Below are positions 1 through 12,586 of a stretch of DNA of 64,000 bases, in pieces; the first letter of the stretch is position 1; every line of letters starts with the position of its first letter. Both the position numbers and the translations under genes were made by a program. Under the pieces are notes generated by a model, which saw only the letters and a list, made by a program, of their open reading frames with translations, made no database searches and was not told where the DNA came from. This DNA comes from Choanephora cucurbitarum (Eukaryota; Mucoromycota; Mucoromycetes; Mucorales; Choanephoraceae): positions 123,191-187,190 of the forward strand of contig JAIWNI010000060.1 of NCBI GenBank assembly GCA_025331435.1, written 5' to 3'.

Positions 1-1
1 C

Positions 2-85
2 AAGGCCTCCTTTAACAATGGTGTACTTGAGATCGTGGTGCCAAAGACAACTGAAGACCAGACAAAACGTATTGACATTCAGTAA
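2..85 (+). CDS. Small heat-shock protein (Hsp20/alpha-crystallin family), C-terminal end only
   Basis: Partial gene cut by the left window edge. The last 27 codons read in frame from base 2 to a TAA. They include the tail of the alpha-crystallin domain, A-S-F-N-N-G-V-L-E-I-V-V-P-K, which matches the family's A-x-x-x-N-G-V-L motif, followed by a short polar C-terminal extension. Family members are ATP-independent holdases that bind unfolding proteins. The N-terminus and promoter lie outside the window, so induction and paralogue identity cannot be judged. The match is short but characteristic. Confidence 0.75.
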   Translation, partial: KASFNNGVLEIVVPKTTEDQTKRIDIQ

Positions 86-2048
86 AGTATGGGCCATTCT
101 GTAGTATAGTCTTGCCTATGTAAATAATAAAAAGTATATACCTGAATTGTAAACACAAAGAGGGTTGGTTCTATATTCTAAGCGCTATTTTTATCCTACA
201 CTCTATATTTACTTCTAAAATGCAAGGCCTTTTAAAGATAAGAAAAGTTTATCAGAGATCAACAGCTTACTCAGTGTTTTTTTCTCCATAAAAAAAAAGC
301 TTACTCAGTGTAATTGAATTGATAAAAAAAAAGACAACTGTAGTACCAGAAATAAACCTGATGTTTTCATTTGAACCTCCGTTATGTAAAAAAAAAACTG
401 TGTTTCAAACTGACTTTCGGAATTCTTTCGTTTTTTAGTTTTCAGGCAATCAGATGTTCACATTTTGTACCTTTGTTCTGGGATCTGGAAAGTTTAAAAA
501 AAAAAAATAAGCCCTAACGTGTCCCTCTTGACATAAGGCAGGGGAACGACTTTACGTTGAAAGCTGAAGGATTGTTTTCAGGTAGCCGTTATGTAATTTT
601 TTCTTATAACAAAGATATCCATGTTGAATTGAATTCTTATATAGTATGTACAAAAGAAGAGATAGCACTATTTTTGGCACTAGCATCTTCAGGTAGTAAA
701 ACTCAGCCGATTCAAGGGACAGTTGACAATGAGTAGAGTTATACAGAAATGCTGTCGTGTGTGTGTGTATGTGTTGTTTTTTTCTTTTTTGACATTCCTT
801 CTAAATTAGGATGACTGTAAATTCTACCTCTTCTGATAAACATCTGACTAGTTAAAAAGAAGATAGTTTTGTGTCAAAGATAACCTGTGTTCTATTGTAT
901 TAGAAAAAAAAAGAGAGAACAAGTGTATTGTTTTTAGTCACTTGAAACTTTCATTTATTGTCTTCTCCTTTTGTGGTTATTCCTTGTTTCATGTAGATAA
1001 CCGTTCCTCCTTGATAATCTGAAAGTAAGTTATGTAGAAGGTTCATCAAGCCACAGTACTCAACATGTGTGCTGAAATAAACTGAAAAGGTGTTTATTTT
1101 TCATTGTTTGGCTTGAATAAGTCAAACATGAAACTCCAAAGAAATCATTAGAGAAATCCGTATCGTTAAATCAAGGCACAAATGATTCTCTAAAGGTTTT
1201 CTTTGTTTAGAATAAAACAAAGACAATGATAGGTTTCAAATCTAAAAAAAAGAAGGTTCGGATCACTGTACCGGTGTACCTGAAGATATTCATGCGATTT
1301 CTTCAAGATACACAATGGTGTGATCCTTTTGGTTAAACCTCAGATTGAGTGGCTGTTTTATCATGCTTCTCGACAGAATCAAAGGCACGATACTGTTAAG
1401 CAAAGAGACGCAAGGGTTGGTCTGTGTATAAGCACAAAAAAGGGCTTTGCTTTTTGTTTTTTGAGAATAACAGCATATGAGAATTTCTGTACACCAAAGA
1501 ATTATCACTGTTATTTCCAACAACTCTGAAAATGATCTTTCTTTCCCCTTTTTCCTTTCTCTCTCTCTTTCTTTCTTCTTTATTCTAGGCTTATCACCAT
1601 AACTTTTCTTTCCCTTCTTAACTAAAGTTTGCTTTGACTTTACACATCGCTTTTTTCTTTTACGGTTTTTTTTCTCTTTGGTATTTTAGTAGTCGATTAC
1701 ACAGAAAAAAAATTTTTTTTTAACTTGTTATTTCAGCAATCAAATCGCTTAAGTGAATGGATTTCCGAATTTGTAAATTCAAAAAAAAAGAGGGTTAAAG
1801 TTGAACGGAAGCCGGAATGAAAAAAAAAAAAATAGGTGGACATGTGGTCTTTCAGGTTATCATATTAAAGCAACAAAATGAGGCCCATTCTCTCTTCTTT
1901 CTTTTTTCTCTCTCTCTCTTTCTTTTAAATTATAACCCCACAAATACCCTTTCTCTTTTTTGTTATTTCTATATTTTCCCTATTAAAAAAAAGAGAGCAA
2001 CGTTAACTTATTTCCAAAAAAAAATTTCATTCTATAAAATAATAAACA
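86..2048. other. Non-coding stretch between the Hsp20 tail and the ankyrin gene
   Basis: About 1.96 kb of AT-rich DNA with many A and T runs. Overlapping open frames of 69-77 codons near 1290-1529 lie on both strands and resemble no protein; I treat them as chance. The last 500 bases before 2049 are rich in CT tracts, as in the 5' leaders of other genes here. No RNA gene was recognised. Confidence 0.5.
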
Positions 2049-3574
2049 ATGTCTACTGTAGCAGTAGTATCACCCAAGTCTCACCATCATGCAACATCAA
2101 AACCGTGCACTTCCACCAGTTGTTGTTCCCCTTCTCGCCTCTGGAAGACAATTCAACTCTTGATCCAGACAAACAACCGAGATGAATTCCGCAAACTCTG
2201 TGGAGACAGCATCAAACAACCTCATGTTGTCCGTGTCATTCTCTCCTCTCGCCTGTCGAACAACCCACTTGTCTACAAGAGCACCATCACCATTGACCGT
2301 CGTTTGACTGACAAGTTTGGCAAACTGACAGCCACCGACCTCAACGCGCTTGAGTTGGCCCTCTTACAGAAGCATGAACATATCGCCTATATTCTCCTTC
2401 AGACCCTTAAACAGCATGCCACCCCTTCCGAATCGAAACAGTTTTTGAATCATCAATGGGGTAAACAGGGCAATACAGCATTGCATCTGGCTGCCTTCTG
2501 GGGTATGTCGAAACTTGTACGACTCATGTTAGAGATGGAGGCTGACCCTTTTGTGAAGAACAATCGTCAACTCAGACCTATCGATTGTACTACCCATTCT
2601 GACACAATCCAGCTTTTGGAACAAAAGAAAACAGTGACCAAACGTCCCAGTCTGTTACTCAGAAAAGCAGAAGAGACCATGATGTTGTCACTTGGTATCT
2701 CAGAGCCTGAGCCAGTCAGTCAACTCTTTGTGCCTACTAAAGTGGACATGGATCTCTCTCGACTATCTCCACTCTCATTCTCTTCTTCCTCTTCCTCCTC
2801 CTCTGCTTCTTCTTTCGATTCTCATTGTTGGACACCTCCTCAATCTCCTGTTCCTTCTGTTGAAGTGATTACTGAAAAAGAAGAAGAAGAAGAGTTTGTA
2901 GACACTCAAAAGGAAGCATCAGCAGACATTCAAAAGGAAGAACAATTGATGACTAAAGAAGAAGAATTGACAAACAACAAAGAAGATTTAATCTTTGAAC
3001 GACCCGGTTGTTTTCCTCGTCAATCAGCCGTACAGAAACCCAAGAGAGTCCGTTTTGACCCCAAGACGATGATGATGGACGCCTGTATGCGTGGTGATCT
3101 TGAGGAGATGATAGAATTAGAAGATCAGGTTGTCTTGTCTGACATGCGAGACTTGCAGAATCGATCACTTTTACATATTGCAATGATGCACGGACACGAA
3201 CACCTGGTAGACTACCTTTATGATAAAATAGATGTGAATCACGGTGACAAAGATGGTAAGCACGCGCATTGCTTAGTTTCTTCGTTAACTAACGCCTAAA
3301 TAGGTTGGACTTGTCTTCATTATGCATCTGCCTTGGGTCTTTGGAGACCCCTTCAGTTTTTGTTGTCAGTTCCAAACTGTGATATAAGCGCACGGACCAA
3401 CCATGGGTTACGTGTAGAAGATTGCCCAGATACAGATTTGGGAAGAAGAAAATGCAAAAGTAAGTTACTTACTATTTTAATCATGATTGTTTGAAACTGA
3501 TTGTGGTGTTAGTATTGATTGATAGGACACTGAAACGTATCAACAAAGAAAATCACAAGAAAACCAGCCTGTAA
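2049..3574 (+). CDS. Ankyrin-repeat protein with PP1-docking motif (MYPT/PPP1R27-like C-terminal half)
   Basis: Three exons by phase: 2049..3255, 3304..3459, 3513..3574, giving 474 aa. The first intron contains a CTAAC branch site; splicing restores D-K-D-G-W-T-C-L-H-Y-A, a textbook ankyrin motif. One ankyrin block lies at about residues 100-195 (G-N-T-A-L-H-L-A-A-F-W-G). A low-complexity Ser/Glu-rich linker with an S run spans about 225-330. R-V-R-F at 333-336 directly precedes a second ankyrin block (A-C-M-R-G-D-L-E-E-M). An RVxF motif just before ankyrins is the layout of the PP1-targeting subunits MYPT1 and PPP1R27, so a role in targeting protein phosphatase 1 is inferred. The third exon is the least certain: using the next AG would end the protein two residues after exon 2. 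Family placement is tentative. Confidence 0.8.
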
Positions 3575-3755
3575 ATAACCTCTTTCCTTACTCTCTCTTT
3601 CCTTTCCTTTTTTGATCTCACTTTCTTTGTACCATCTCCCACTGTTTATGCACGCGTATATATTTATTTGAAAGCAAACATATCGTACATATTGTATTCT
3701 ATTTTTTTTATTTCCTTTCGTTATCCCCTTACAAAAGGTTATTTATTGACATAAT

Positions 3756-3783
3756 CTACACACACACACACACACACACACAC
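3756..3783. repeat. (CA)n microsatellite
   Basis: Uninterrupted CA dinucleotide tract of about 13-14 units in the 3' flank of the ankyrin gene. It is a likely length-polymorphic site. Confidence 0.9.
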
Positions 3784-4516
3784 GTACAGATACCCTTCAT
3801 TCCCCCTCTTTACCCATTGCTTTTTCATTCCTTTTGACAACACTTTCTTTTAAGGTGATTTCTTCCTTTGTATACTATGTAATTTTATGTATATTTTTTT
3901 AAAAGAGAAACACAAATTCTCTCTTTCCCCCCATATTCTCTATGATTCTTAAGTAAAAATAAACACGATCTTATTATGAAACCATTTCGCTTTGTTTATA
4001 TCTGACCTCCTGATAAACTTAAAACTTTCTTTTTCACGGGAACAAACGCATGTTACAAATCATCTGTGACCTCTTTATTTTGGTACTAAAGATATGTCTG
4101 TGCATTTCTCAAGATATCTATCCTTGTGAAGCAGTAAAGAAAGAAGGAAAGAATTGTTTGTGTTGTTAGAACAATAGGTTCTAAAGTGTTACACATCAGA
4201 TGGGCTTATCACTTTTGTTGACTAAAATTATGTCATTCAATCAGATCATCTGGATATAGAAAGTCCCTTGCTTTTCTGTCAAAGAATAAACAGATGATAG
4301 GTAACTAAAAGAGGAGATCGTCAGCAATCTCCCTATTAAGAGGTGGGAACAAATAGCAAGGTACTAGTTTCTCTTTTTTTTTTCATATGTTTAAATAAAC
4401 TATTATATTCAGCAAAGTAACAATGTGACACAGATACTTTATGATTTTTGGTAACGAAATATTGTTCATTTGAAAGAAATAAACCTTAGCTTCAACTAAA
4501 GAAATGTGCTTTCAGC

Positions 4517-4696
4517 ATGGCTTCTGATTCAATAGGTAATGCACAACTGTATGAAAAGGATGAGCAGAGAATGACTCATTCAATGATGAGCTATTTCAAT
4601 ATCAACGACTGTTCAGAGATAGAGTGCTATTTCACTGTGAATTATGCTCTACAACCCTTGCTCGTGATTTGGACGGACATTTTATTTTCAAAATGA
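4517..4696 (+). CDS. Small open frame, 59 codons, unrecognised
   Basis: An ATG frame that starts M-A-S-D-S-I-G-N-A-Q and ends W-T-D-I-L-F-S-K before TGA. Composition is less AT-skewed than its surroundings and has several acidic and aromatic residues, so it could be an exon or gene remnant. An acceptor-like TTTCAG ends just before the ATG. No family was recognised and no neighbouring exon could be joined in frame. Chance is a serious alternative. Confidence 0.2.
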   Translation: MASDSIGNAQLYEKDEQRMTHSMMSYFNINDCSEIECYFTVNYALQPLLVIWTDILFSK

Positions 4697-5194
4697 ATTC
4701 TACTCATTGTGGCTGAATGGATTGTTACGCAATGTGAAAAGGAAAATGCCTGTGCTTTCTTTTGAAAAGGCGCCAAAGAGTTACTCAAAACAACTTGAAC
4801 AGCTGATACTTTCCTATAGAAACTAAATGTATGATTTAAACAGGTAACTTTTCTCTTTCTTTCTTTCTTTTTCCTCCTTCAGGATAGATTAATTCTCTGA
4901 TAGTATAGTCACTCTTCTTTCAGGTAAAGAAGATATGATTTAGATAAGAGTGTGTTTTAGACGAAAAAATTCAATGTTTAAAGTTTCGCCAAAAAGAGCC
5001 TGTGTGCTCTTAAAGTATCTCAAATCAAAGTTTAATCTGATCACATACAACTTTTCGGAATAACCACTTTTAAGCTATTCTGCTTTTCTTTTTTATTATT
5101 ATTTATTTCTAAATGGCTTTTATAATAACAAAAAAAAGAGAGATACTCAAACTATTCATACAAAGAATCAAAGAAAAGAGTGGTTTTCTATTCT

Positions 5195-8100
5195 TTAAAA
5201 AGACAGTTCCATACCACTACGAGCACTACCGGTACTGGCTCGATTAGGATCTAAAGGAAGTGAATTAGCTGAATAGGGAGATGGCGTAAGTTGAATGAAT
5301 CGACTCTGTTGTTCTACAAAGAAAGTAGCTGTCTTTGATTTAGGTTTCACCAAGATTTGTTGAGCGCTATTGGTATAGACAGTAGAGGCAAATATATCAG
5401 GCGAGACAGCAGACACTCGGACAGAAGGAAGCAGTAGGTTGCCTGTCTTCAAGGGCACCAGACTCAAGGGAAACTCCATCACTTGGTCCGGCTTGGATAT
5501 AAATCGAAGACGTCGTTTGCCTGATAAGAGCCAGTTATCGTAATCGACATCAATGTCATAAAAGAAGGCATCGTTGGAGGCTTGGGTAGGGTCTGGATTC
5601 CAATAGGTCAATTGTTTGATACGAAGGATACATGGACATGCTTCAGACACCAACAGATCTTTTTCAACGGAAAGACTCAGTTCGGCTGTATGAGTAATCT
5701 AATAGATTTGAGTGTTGTGTCAATAGAAAGCATCTCGTAACGATAGTTTTCTTTCTTATACCTTTGTAGTAGGCACTTCAAGAGGAAATGCAATAGAATG
5801 AATACGAGGGTTTGGACACTGTTGTTGAATTTGTTGCATTGTGATTGCTTCATGTTGCTGTTTTTGATCATAGTTAGGATACAAAGTAGAAGAAGAAAAT
5901 GGTTATAGAGCTTACTTCGAAAAACTCTTCAATCAGGTCCAATAGCTGTACTTTGGTCTTGAGATCGCGATGAAGTAAAAAGGATTCACATAATTCAGCA
6001 TCAAAATCATCCAAATGCACTACATCTGTTAGACCATAGCTACAGTAATCCACTGTACCCAAAAATGCTTCTTTGACCTTCTGAAAGACATAAGGTACAT
6101 GTTGTTCTAAATTGAACTTTTTCAATGTATGCTCCATCATCATCTGTAAACTAGTTTCCACCTCTAAACGTTTCATTAGAAACTACTTTGTAACTCTTAA
6201 GATTGACCACTTGCCTTCTTTCAGTGATTGATATCGAACACTGAAATGAATCTTTGAGTTCATTACTGTCGAAGTTTCTTCTGGGCTCTTTTCTCTCTTC
6301 ACTAGTTTGTAGATAAAAGAAACATGTTGTCGAGGGAAAAGTGTCTAATAGATAGAGAGGTGAGATAGTCTCCTTATGTGTCGATGTGTTGATTTTTTTA
6401 CCATATCACATTGTTTAACTTCAGATTGACTTTCAACAAGGTAATGTCTAGAAGGTTTCACGCTGGATCCAAGAATACGTACAGGCATATCGCCATTGCA
6501 TGAGAGTTCTACTTTCAAAAAGACACTAAACAAAATCTGGTTTAACACTGTGTTTTTTTCTCTTTGGGTTTCCTTCTTTACCAAGATTCTCTGAAAATAG
6601 TAGATTCATTCACAATCAAAGGTACTGTCACCTTAACATAATCTGAACTGATGAATTTGAGTTCATGTCGATCATGTTGATAAGTCACTGTTGTCTTGAT
6701 CTAAAGAAAAAGAAAAAGATATGAGAAGGAAATAATTGGCATAATAGTCTCCCTCTTACACGATAATCAAATTCAGTATAGGATCCTTCGTATAGAACAA
6801 ACAATTCCAAACGTGTATGAGGTGCAAGGTCAGGTAGACTAATATTGCCTGTCTCTGACATTGTTAATTCCAGTTGTTGATCTTCTTGATCGGGACTTGA
6901 TAAAATAGCATTCAAGTGAGGTGTCATGGTGATTTCCATACCCTCCGTTTGCGTTTCTAATAACAAGGTACCAGCAGTACAGGATGTCTCTCGACTTTCA
7001 ATCGTCGCAGACAATCGTTGCTTTTCACCCAAACAGACTTTTTTATAGGGAGGGAATAGATTAATGAAAAAACAAAATGAGATAGGATCCATGTTCTTAC
7101 TTTCATGAGGTTGAGCTACTGAAGCAAACAACCGTTTTGTATCATGATTCAATCGAACCACACGCTTCTTTTGTCCAGGTCTCAAGAAGTTATGACTAAA
7201 CACAAGTTTGCCTAATTTCATTTCGCATGTCTCTACCACATAATTACCAGAGGTAGATGTCTATACTCAAATCAGTTTCTCTCTCTTTTGGTGTGAATCA
7301 GGTAGTCTACTTTACCGTGCTGGTCAACAGAAATGTATTCTTTCCGGGCAATAAATCCTGAGAATCAAGACTAAACCAGATCTGTTCAGGATGACTGCCA
7401 ACCAACCTCAATGAGATAGCATCAAAATGAATTTTCTACAGAGTATCAAATGAGTGTCCTGTTGTCTGTTTCAGGTTTGCTTCACTGTTTACTTTAGGCA
7501 AATGATTATCCACACACACTTCAACACTGGTACTTTCAACCGATTGATTGTCATCAATGATTGAGATGACAGAGACGGAAAAGATAGGCGAAAAGGGTCG
7601 TTTGATTTCATTGTCCAGTTGAGCTACATTCTGAATGACTTCATCTGTGTAATGGGAGGCTTCTTCATCTGTCAGATATTTAGCATTCTTCAACAAGGCT
7701 AACAGCGATTCGACGTATTGATCGAATTTGCCTAATCGTTTTTGAGAATCAGCACAGTTGATCAACAGACTGTTCTCAATCGAACACCATTCCTGTTCTC
7801 CATATCGCCAAATCATGGATTCATAGATACGGACAGCTTCTTCGTACTTTTCTCGAATACTATATAAAAAATGCAGAAATCGCTCTTTTCAATCAGTTAT
7901 TCTATAGAAACCTTCTGATGTGTATCCATCATTTACTATTTTAAGGCAGCAATATCGCCATGCACGTTCAAAGCAGCTCTGGAACGAAAACTAGCATCAT
8001 AACTTTTGATGGCTCTTGTACTTAATCCCATATACGTCTTATCAAACGCCTCCACAGATTCAATGGCTTCCACCAATTTGGTATTGGTAATTGTCTTCTT

Positions 8101-9567
8101 TTGATCCGACTTACTGCTCTTATGATCAATGTAGATTGAGAAGGGAGCTGATTTCGGTAGATGGCCACAGTTCACACCAATTTTATCCAACTGTCTTCTG
8201 GCCGTCAACAACAGGTCGGCCTTGACGGCATTGTAGGGCACAATCAACTCGGTGTTGCTGGCAATCAACTGAGTTGAAAGAGGTTCACATTCATTCACGA
8301 CGTTCATACAGGCTGAAAAGACCCAGGATTCAACAAAATGAGGTGCCAACAGTTCCTCTGTCTCTCGAATGGCTGGGATGAAATTGGTAATGAACAGTTG
8401 AGCTCGGGCTGTGACTTCAATCACTCTCTGGAGCTTCAACAGCATACGGCATTGACGTGCAAACAGATAACTACGGAAATCAAAGACAGAGATGATGTTC
8501 TTGTTGATCAAGTCACGATAATTCTTTCGCTTGAAATCCAAAATGTTGCCACTATCATCGCCTGGATCTGTACCTCCAAAGTGACCAAACCAAGCCAATG
8601 CTTTATCTAGTGTTTACCCATGAATATCAAACAGACATGCTTTTGATGTTTCAGTTTCATTTACCTCGAAGTACCTGATAAAAGGAAGCCTCTAGTTCAT
8701 CATATTGAATCAAGGCATCTTCATACAATGTCATGATTTCATAAGCCTGTGCTAACCCTTCTTTCAAAATAAAGAAAGTACAATAGTTCCAACCAGGCAT
8801 ATGTCGTTGCATATCCAGTCGTCTAGTGTCATCTTGAATCTGAAGCACTTGCATATCGAAGCTAGATAAGATACATTCCTTGATCTTCTCAATAAACCCA
8901 TCCCATAACTCAGAATAAGGTCCCTCAGGATCCTTTTTACGTATATAAGCACATCTATCAACACAGAAAAAGCAACTTAGGTTATTTCCCTGTCTCTCTG
9001 CATGACTGAATAACTTGCCTCTCTTGCTTAGGTGGGTTGAAATCTGTTTTGATCTTATCATACACAGATGCTTTTAAGCCCAAATAAGTAGTACTTCGTT
9101 TGGATTCATTACCAGCCACATACACTACAAGCCATTCTTGGTTCTTCTTAGTCTGAATCGTCTCTACCCAATTCCGAATGTTTTTGCGTACGCGATTCTT
9201 ATAATCTTCATTGTCCTAACGATGTATAAACATCTTGTACAACAAAAAATCAATACTCCACTTACATCACACGCGACAAAATAGAGATTGAGATAAGTCG
9301 TTTGTGTGTCAGATAAAGAAGGAGGTGTATAGTCTATGGTAAAGCGCTTCAAATCGATTTCAAGAATAGGAATGATACACTCGGCTCGTTGACTGGATGG
9401 TTGCCATTTCAAATTACGAAGTGGAAGTCGAGAGGATAAGTCATCTGCTATCAGTGGCCAAACATCGTATTCATCACAATCTATTTTCGTTTTGATAAGT
9501 AATACTGAACGTGGGGGTTTCCTTTAGTGAGACAGTTACATGTTACAGTTAACTTTTGACCACTCAT
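5195..9567 (-). CDS. TRAPPC10: TRAPP II complex subunit TRAPPC10 (Trs130)
   Basis: Component of the TRAPP II tethering complex, a Rab exchange factor of the late Golgi/endosome. Fifteen exons join in phase to 1182 aa: 9561..9567, 9266..9504, 9019..9215, 8665..8954, 7937..8606, 7493..7859, 7316..7435, 7101..7260, 6760..7037, 6582..6700, 6402..6525, 6215..6344, 5916..6163, 5762..5857, 5195..5698. Recognisable blocks: D-V-W-P-L-I near the N-terminus; W-L-V-V-Y-V; the helical segment F-R-S-Y-L-F-A-R-Q-C, matching animal TRAPPC10 R-S-Y-L-F-S-R-Q-C; the S-V-E-A-F-D-K block; and C-terminal beta domains ending P-L-K-T-G-N-L-L-L-P-S-V-R. Length is near the family's ~1200. Introns 8955..9018 and 6164..6214 appear to use GC donors (GCAAGT). 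Exon 1 is the weakest point: a GTCAAA donor keeps phase, while a 35-base GTAACT intron would also fit. The gene lies downstream of cullin-4 on the same strand. Confidence 0.92.
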
Positions 9568-9735
9568 TTTATTGTTGGAAAAAGAAGAGAGATAACACAA
9601 ACAGGTACCAAACTATAAAAAGGATCCGGAGATCAAAGTTTGCTTGTTGAATTAGCCAATGCTTGTGATATGATTGGCTCACAGGAGATTCTATTTGTAT
9701 GCGATTTTTTTTTATTTCAAGAAAACAAATGACAA

Positions 9736-12463
9736 TTAAGCTTGATAGACATAAGAAGCATTATCATTTGGATCACGCATCAGGTAATCACGTTCAATTA
9801 AGGATTCAATTCTCATCTTAATTGTATCCGCCTAAAAAGAGCATTAGTAAATTTTTACCTTTCTTTTCCATGTAACATCTTCTTTACCTCTAATGGATAC
9901 TTCAGTTCATTAAACAATTGACTCATCAAAGCGGTATGGCTCATGTTCTTCTTTGCCTTCATGATACGCACAATAGCTGCCTCTAATTGGTGTTGTCGAT
10001 TGATATGAACCTTTTGCTCTACATCCTTTGTCTCTTCTGTTGTCTGTTCAACAGAGGCAGGTGGCACACGTAACTTGACAGCTTCTGATTCAAAAGCTTC
10101 ATTGTATCTATACTTATCCCCTGTGTCATTCACAATCAACTTGAAGTTGCCTGTAGAGACAGAAGCCAACAATCCCAAAACATCTTTTCGACCTTACATA
10201 CGAGTTAGAAATCAGAAAGTGTAAAGTTTACCTTGTTCTTTACTTACTGAGATGTGTGAGGTTTTGTATTTCTGTAATTGAAAAGCTCTTTTTGGTTGTT
10301 TTGTTAAATAAGCAGAGAATGACAGCTTGGGATAGACTGACAGTAATTTCCTTCACGCCCTTTGGATAATGAGCAAATAGAGTACAAGAAGATAAAGCAT
10401 TCTGCCAAATGAGTTTTCGACCTTTGAATTTGGTAGTATAGAACTGTTCATAGGCCTTTTGTGTAGCTAACATCTTTGTATCCAAAAAAAAAAGTAAATA
10501 AACAAATTCAATTCCATGTTACTGACTTACTTCAGAAGACAACCGAATGTCAGATACAGGATAGGTAGGCCAAGTACCCTGAGCAATCACCTTGACATGC
10601 ACAGGCATCAGTTGTTTTTTCTTCTTGAAATCCTTCTCGAAAGCCACATCTAAATCAGCAGAGACTTGTATATCATGAAACATGCTTTCCAAATTCTTGG
10701 TGAAATCTTGACCACATTCATGCTTCAAACCTTCCAACACATGATTTTCGAGATCATTAGAAGAACTACGATCGAGCAAGAGACGCTTAGCCAAGAATCG
10801 CTTGTAATAGACCTCAAATGCATCTTTGCCCTGAATGAATCGAAATAACACAAGGGCACTATCGAGTGAATTAAGATCTGCCTCCGCACCTGTTGCTCGT
10901 TGCTTTTTGGTGTACAGTTTGAGTTTGGCATCAATGAATTTGGCCAACAGTTCAGCAGGCTTGTTGCCTCGGGTGTTGATGAAATATTCAAAACTTTCCT
11001 TTGAGGCGTTCATAAATAGAGCATCGTCTTCAAAGCAACTCTTAAGCGCCTTATCCATTTTCTTTTTGAATTTTAATAATTGAATAATCATACTAGGATC
11101 AGCAGGTGAATTGGTGATTAAGGCTACACCTTGTGTCTTTTTTTTGAAATGGAATTCAGTTAGTTAATAGGTGATCAAAATTGAGAAATAGACAACTCAC
11201 CTTAATATAATGACCGAATGCATCACGTAGTAGATTCAAGCTTCGACTATGGTTCAATATCAATTGATAGAACATCTTGAGAGGCTCATACTGTTGTTGA
11301 TCCATCATGATATCGAAGCCCTTTTGAATGACCATCTCTGTCTTACTGTACATCAATTGATGAGTAACGGCAGCTGTCAAGGGTTGTGTTGTGTGTGTGT
11401 CCAGATAACGATGAATCTTTTCGGATTCCTCTTCACATCGCTTGACGACATGTAGAATATAATCAGGTGGAGTCAAAGTCTGGATGAGACGATCGGATTC
11501 TGCCTTGTAGTATTGATTGGTACTTGCAATGAACTTAGGCTCAAAATCACTTGTATAGAATGCCAACTCAAGCAACATATGTAGCACTTGTTTAATCAAT
11601 CCTGTATCAATACTCAGTCCATCTCTATAAAATAGCCCTACAATTCAGTTTTACATCCATCTACCTATCTTTTTGATTCATACCTTTCCTTTTGAATCGT
11701 CACTAATACTTCAGCAATCACTACATTTCTGAATTCGGCTACATCCAATATGATATCGCTAAAGATGCGTTTGCCTAGTTGAACAATAGATGCATACTGC
11801 GTATTAGGCAAGATGTAGGTTCGATCCAGTTCTATAAAGACATTGCGGATAATCAACAATTGAGAACAAAACATGTTCCAGCTTGCATTGAGTCTGGTCA
11901 GCAATTGCTGATTGAGCGGAATAGACATCAGTTCAGCTTGAATGTGTTTTACGTGGTTCTCGAATTCAACTATCAATGCTCGATAAACAGCTTCTGCTTT
12001 ACCAAATCGACATAAATTTTCAGATAACTAATGAAACTCTTTCCTTAGAAAAAAAAAAGAGAAATGGTTCTATCAAAGTGTATGCTCATACTTTACTTTG
12101 GAAATAGTCATGAAATTCAAGTGAGAGGATCGGTTGTTGGTAAAGACAGCAGCGATAAACATTTTTTGTGTGGCCCAGCTTGTCTCGAAATAGTCTGAAG
12201 GTAATTCCTTTGGACGTGACGCTAATCTAGACATAAGTAGGAATGTCTTTAATGACAACAAAGAAGTGCTTACTGTTGAGGTTGTGGATGACAATGGTAG
12301 GTAAAAGAGATTGTTGTCTAAATGTACCCAAATTAGACTGAACGGAAGGTGGTGTGTCCAGTTGCATAGGATCATCTTTGACTTGTGTGGCTAGAAAACG
12401 ATCCAGTTTACGTTGAGTTGGATCAGGTGTGCCTGTTTTTCGCTTCTTATAGTCTAAGGACAT
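9736..12463 (-). CDS. CUL4: Cullin-4, scaffold of CRL4 ubiquitin ligase
   Basis: Scaffold that joins a DDB1-type adaptor (N-terminal half) to RBX1 and an E2 enzyme (C-terminal half) for ubiquitylation of nuclear substrates. Eight exons join in phase to 771 aa: 12274..12463, 12097..12221, 11684..12027, 11201..11624, 10531..11136, 10248..10473, 9888..10192, 9736..9831. It opens with a basic K-K-R-K signal, as CUL4 does. Cullin repeats follow with L-D-R-T-Y-I-L and Y-L-D-T-H-T-T-Q-P-L, then the cullin homology domain (N-K-P-A-E-L-L-A-K-F; F-R-F-I-Q-G-K-D-A-F-E; A-K-R-L-L). The C-terminal winged helix holds the neddylation motif I-V-R-I-M-K (Lys about 717) and ends S-Y-V-Y-Q-A. The start is the ATG at 12463; the three codons before it begin with TTG. 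CUL4 rather than CUL3 is chosen from the N-terminal and C-terminal motifs. Confidence 0.93.
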
Positions 12464-12586
12464 GTTTAACAACTAATTCTCTTCGCGAACATTTGTTTTT
12501 TATTACTTTTTGGAGATTGTCTAGAAGACATGTGTATGGGTATGATTTATATGTAGAGGAAAAAAAAACTCTTTTTTTACTTTGCA

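Larger units (their letters stand above)
3575..5194. other. Intergenic region between convergent ankyrin and TRAPPC10 genes
   Basis: About 1.6 kb, AT-rich, receiving the 3' ends of two convergent genes. It holds a CA dinucleotide run (listed separately) and one short open frame at 4517..4696 (listed separately). Nothing else recognisable. Confidence 0.5.

Noticed and set aside
1255..1275. A GGTTCGGATC box resembling a tRNA B box.
   Set aside because: No matching A box, anticodon stem or acceptor stem could be folded around it.
12464..12472. A three-codon N-terminal extension of cullin-4.
   Set aside because: It begins with TTG rather than ATG; the ATG at 12463 is used instead.
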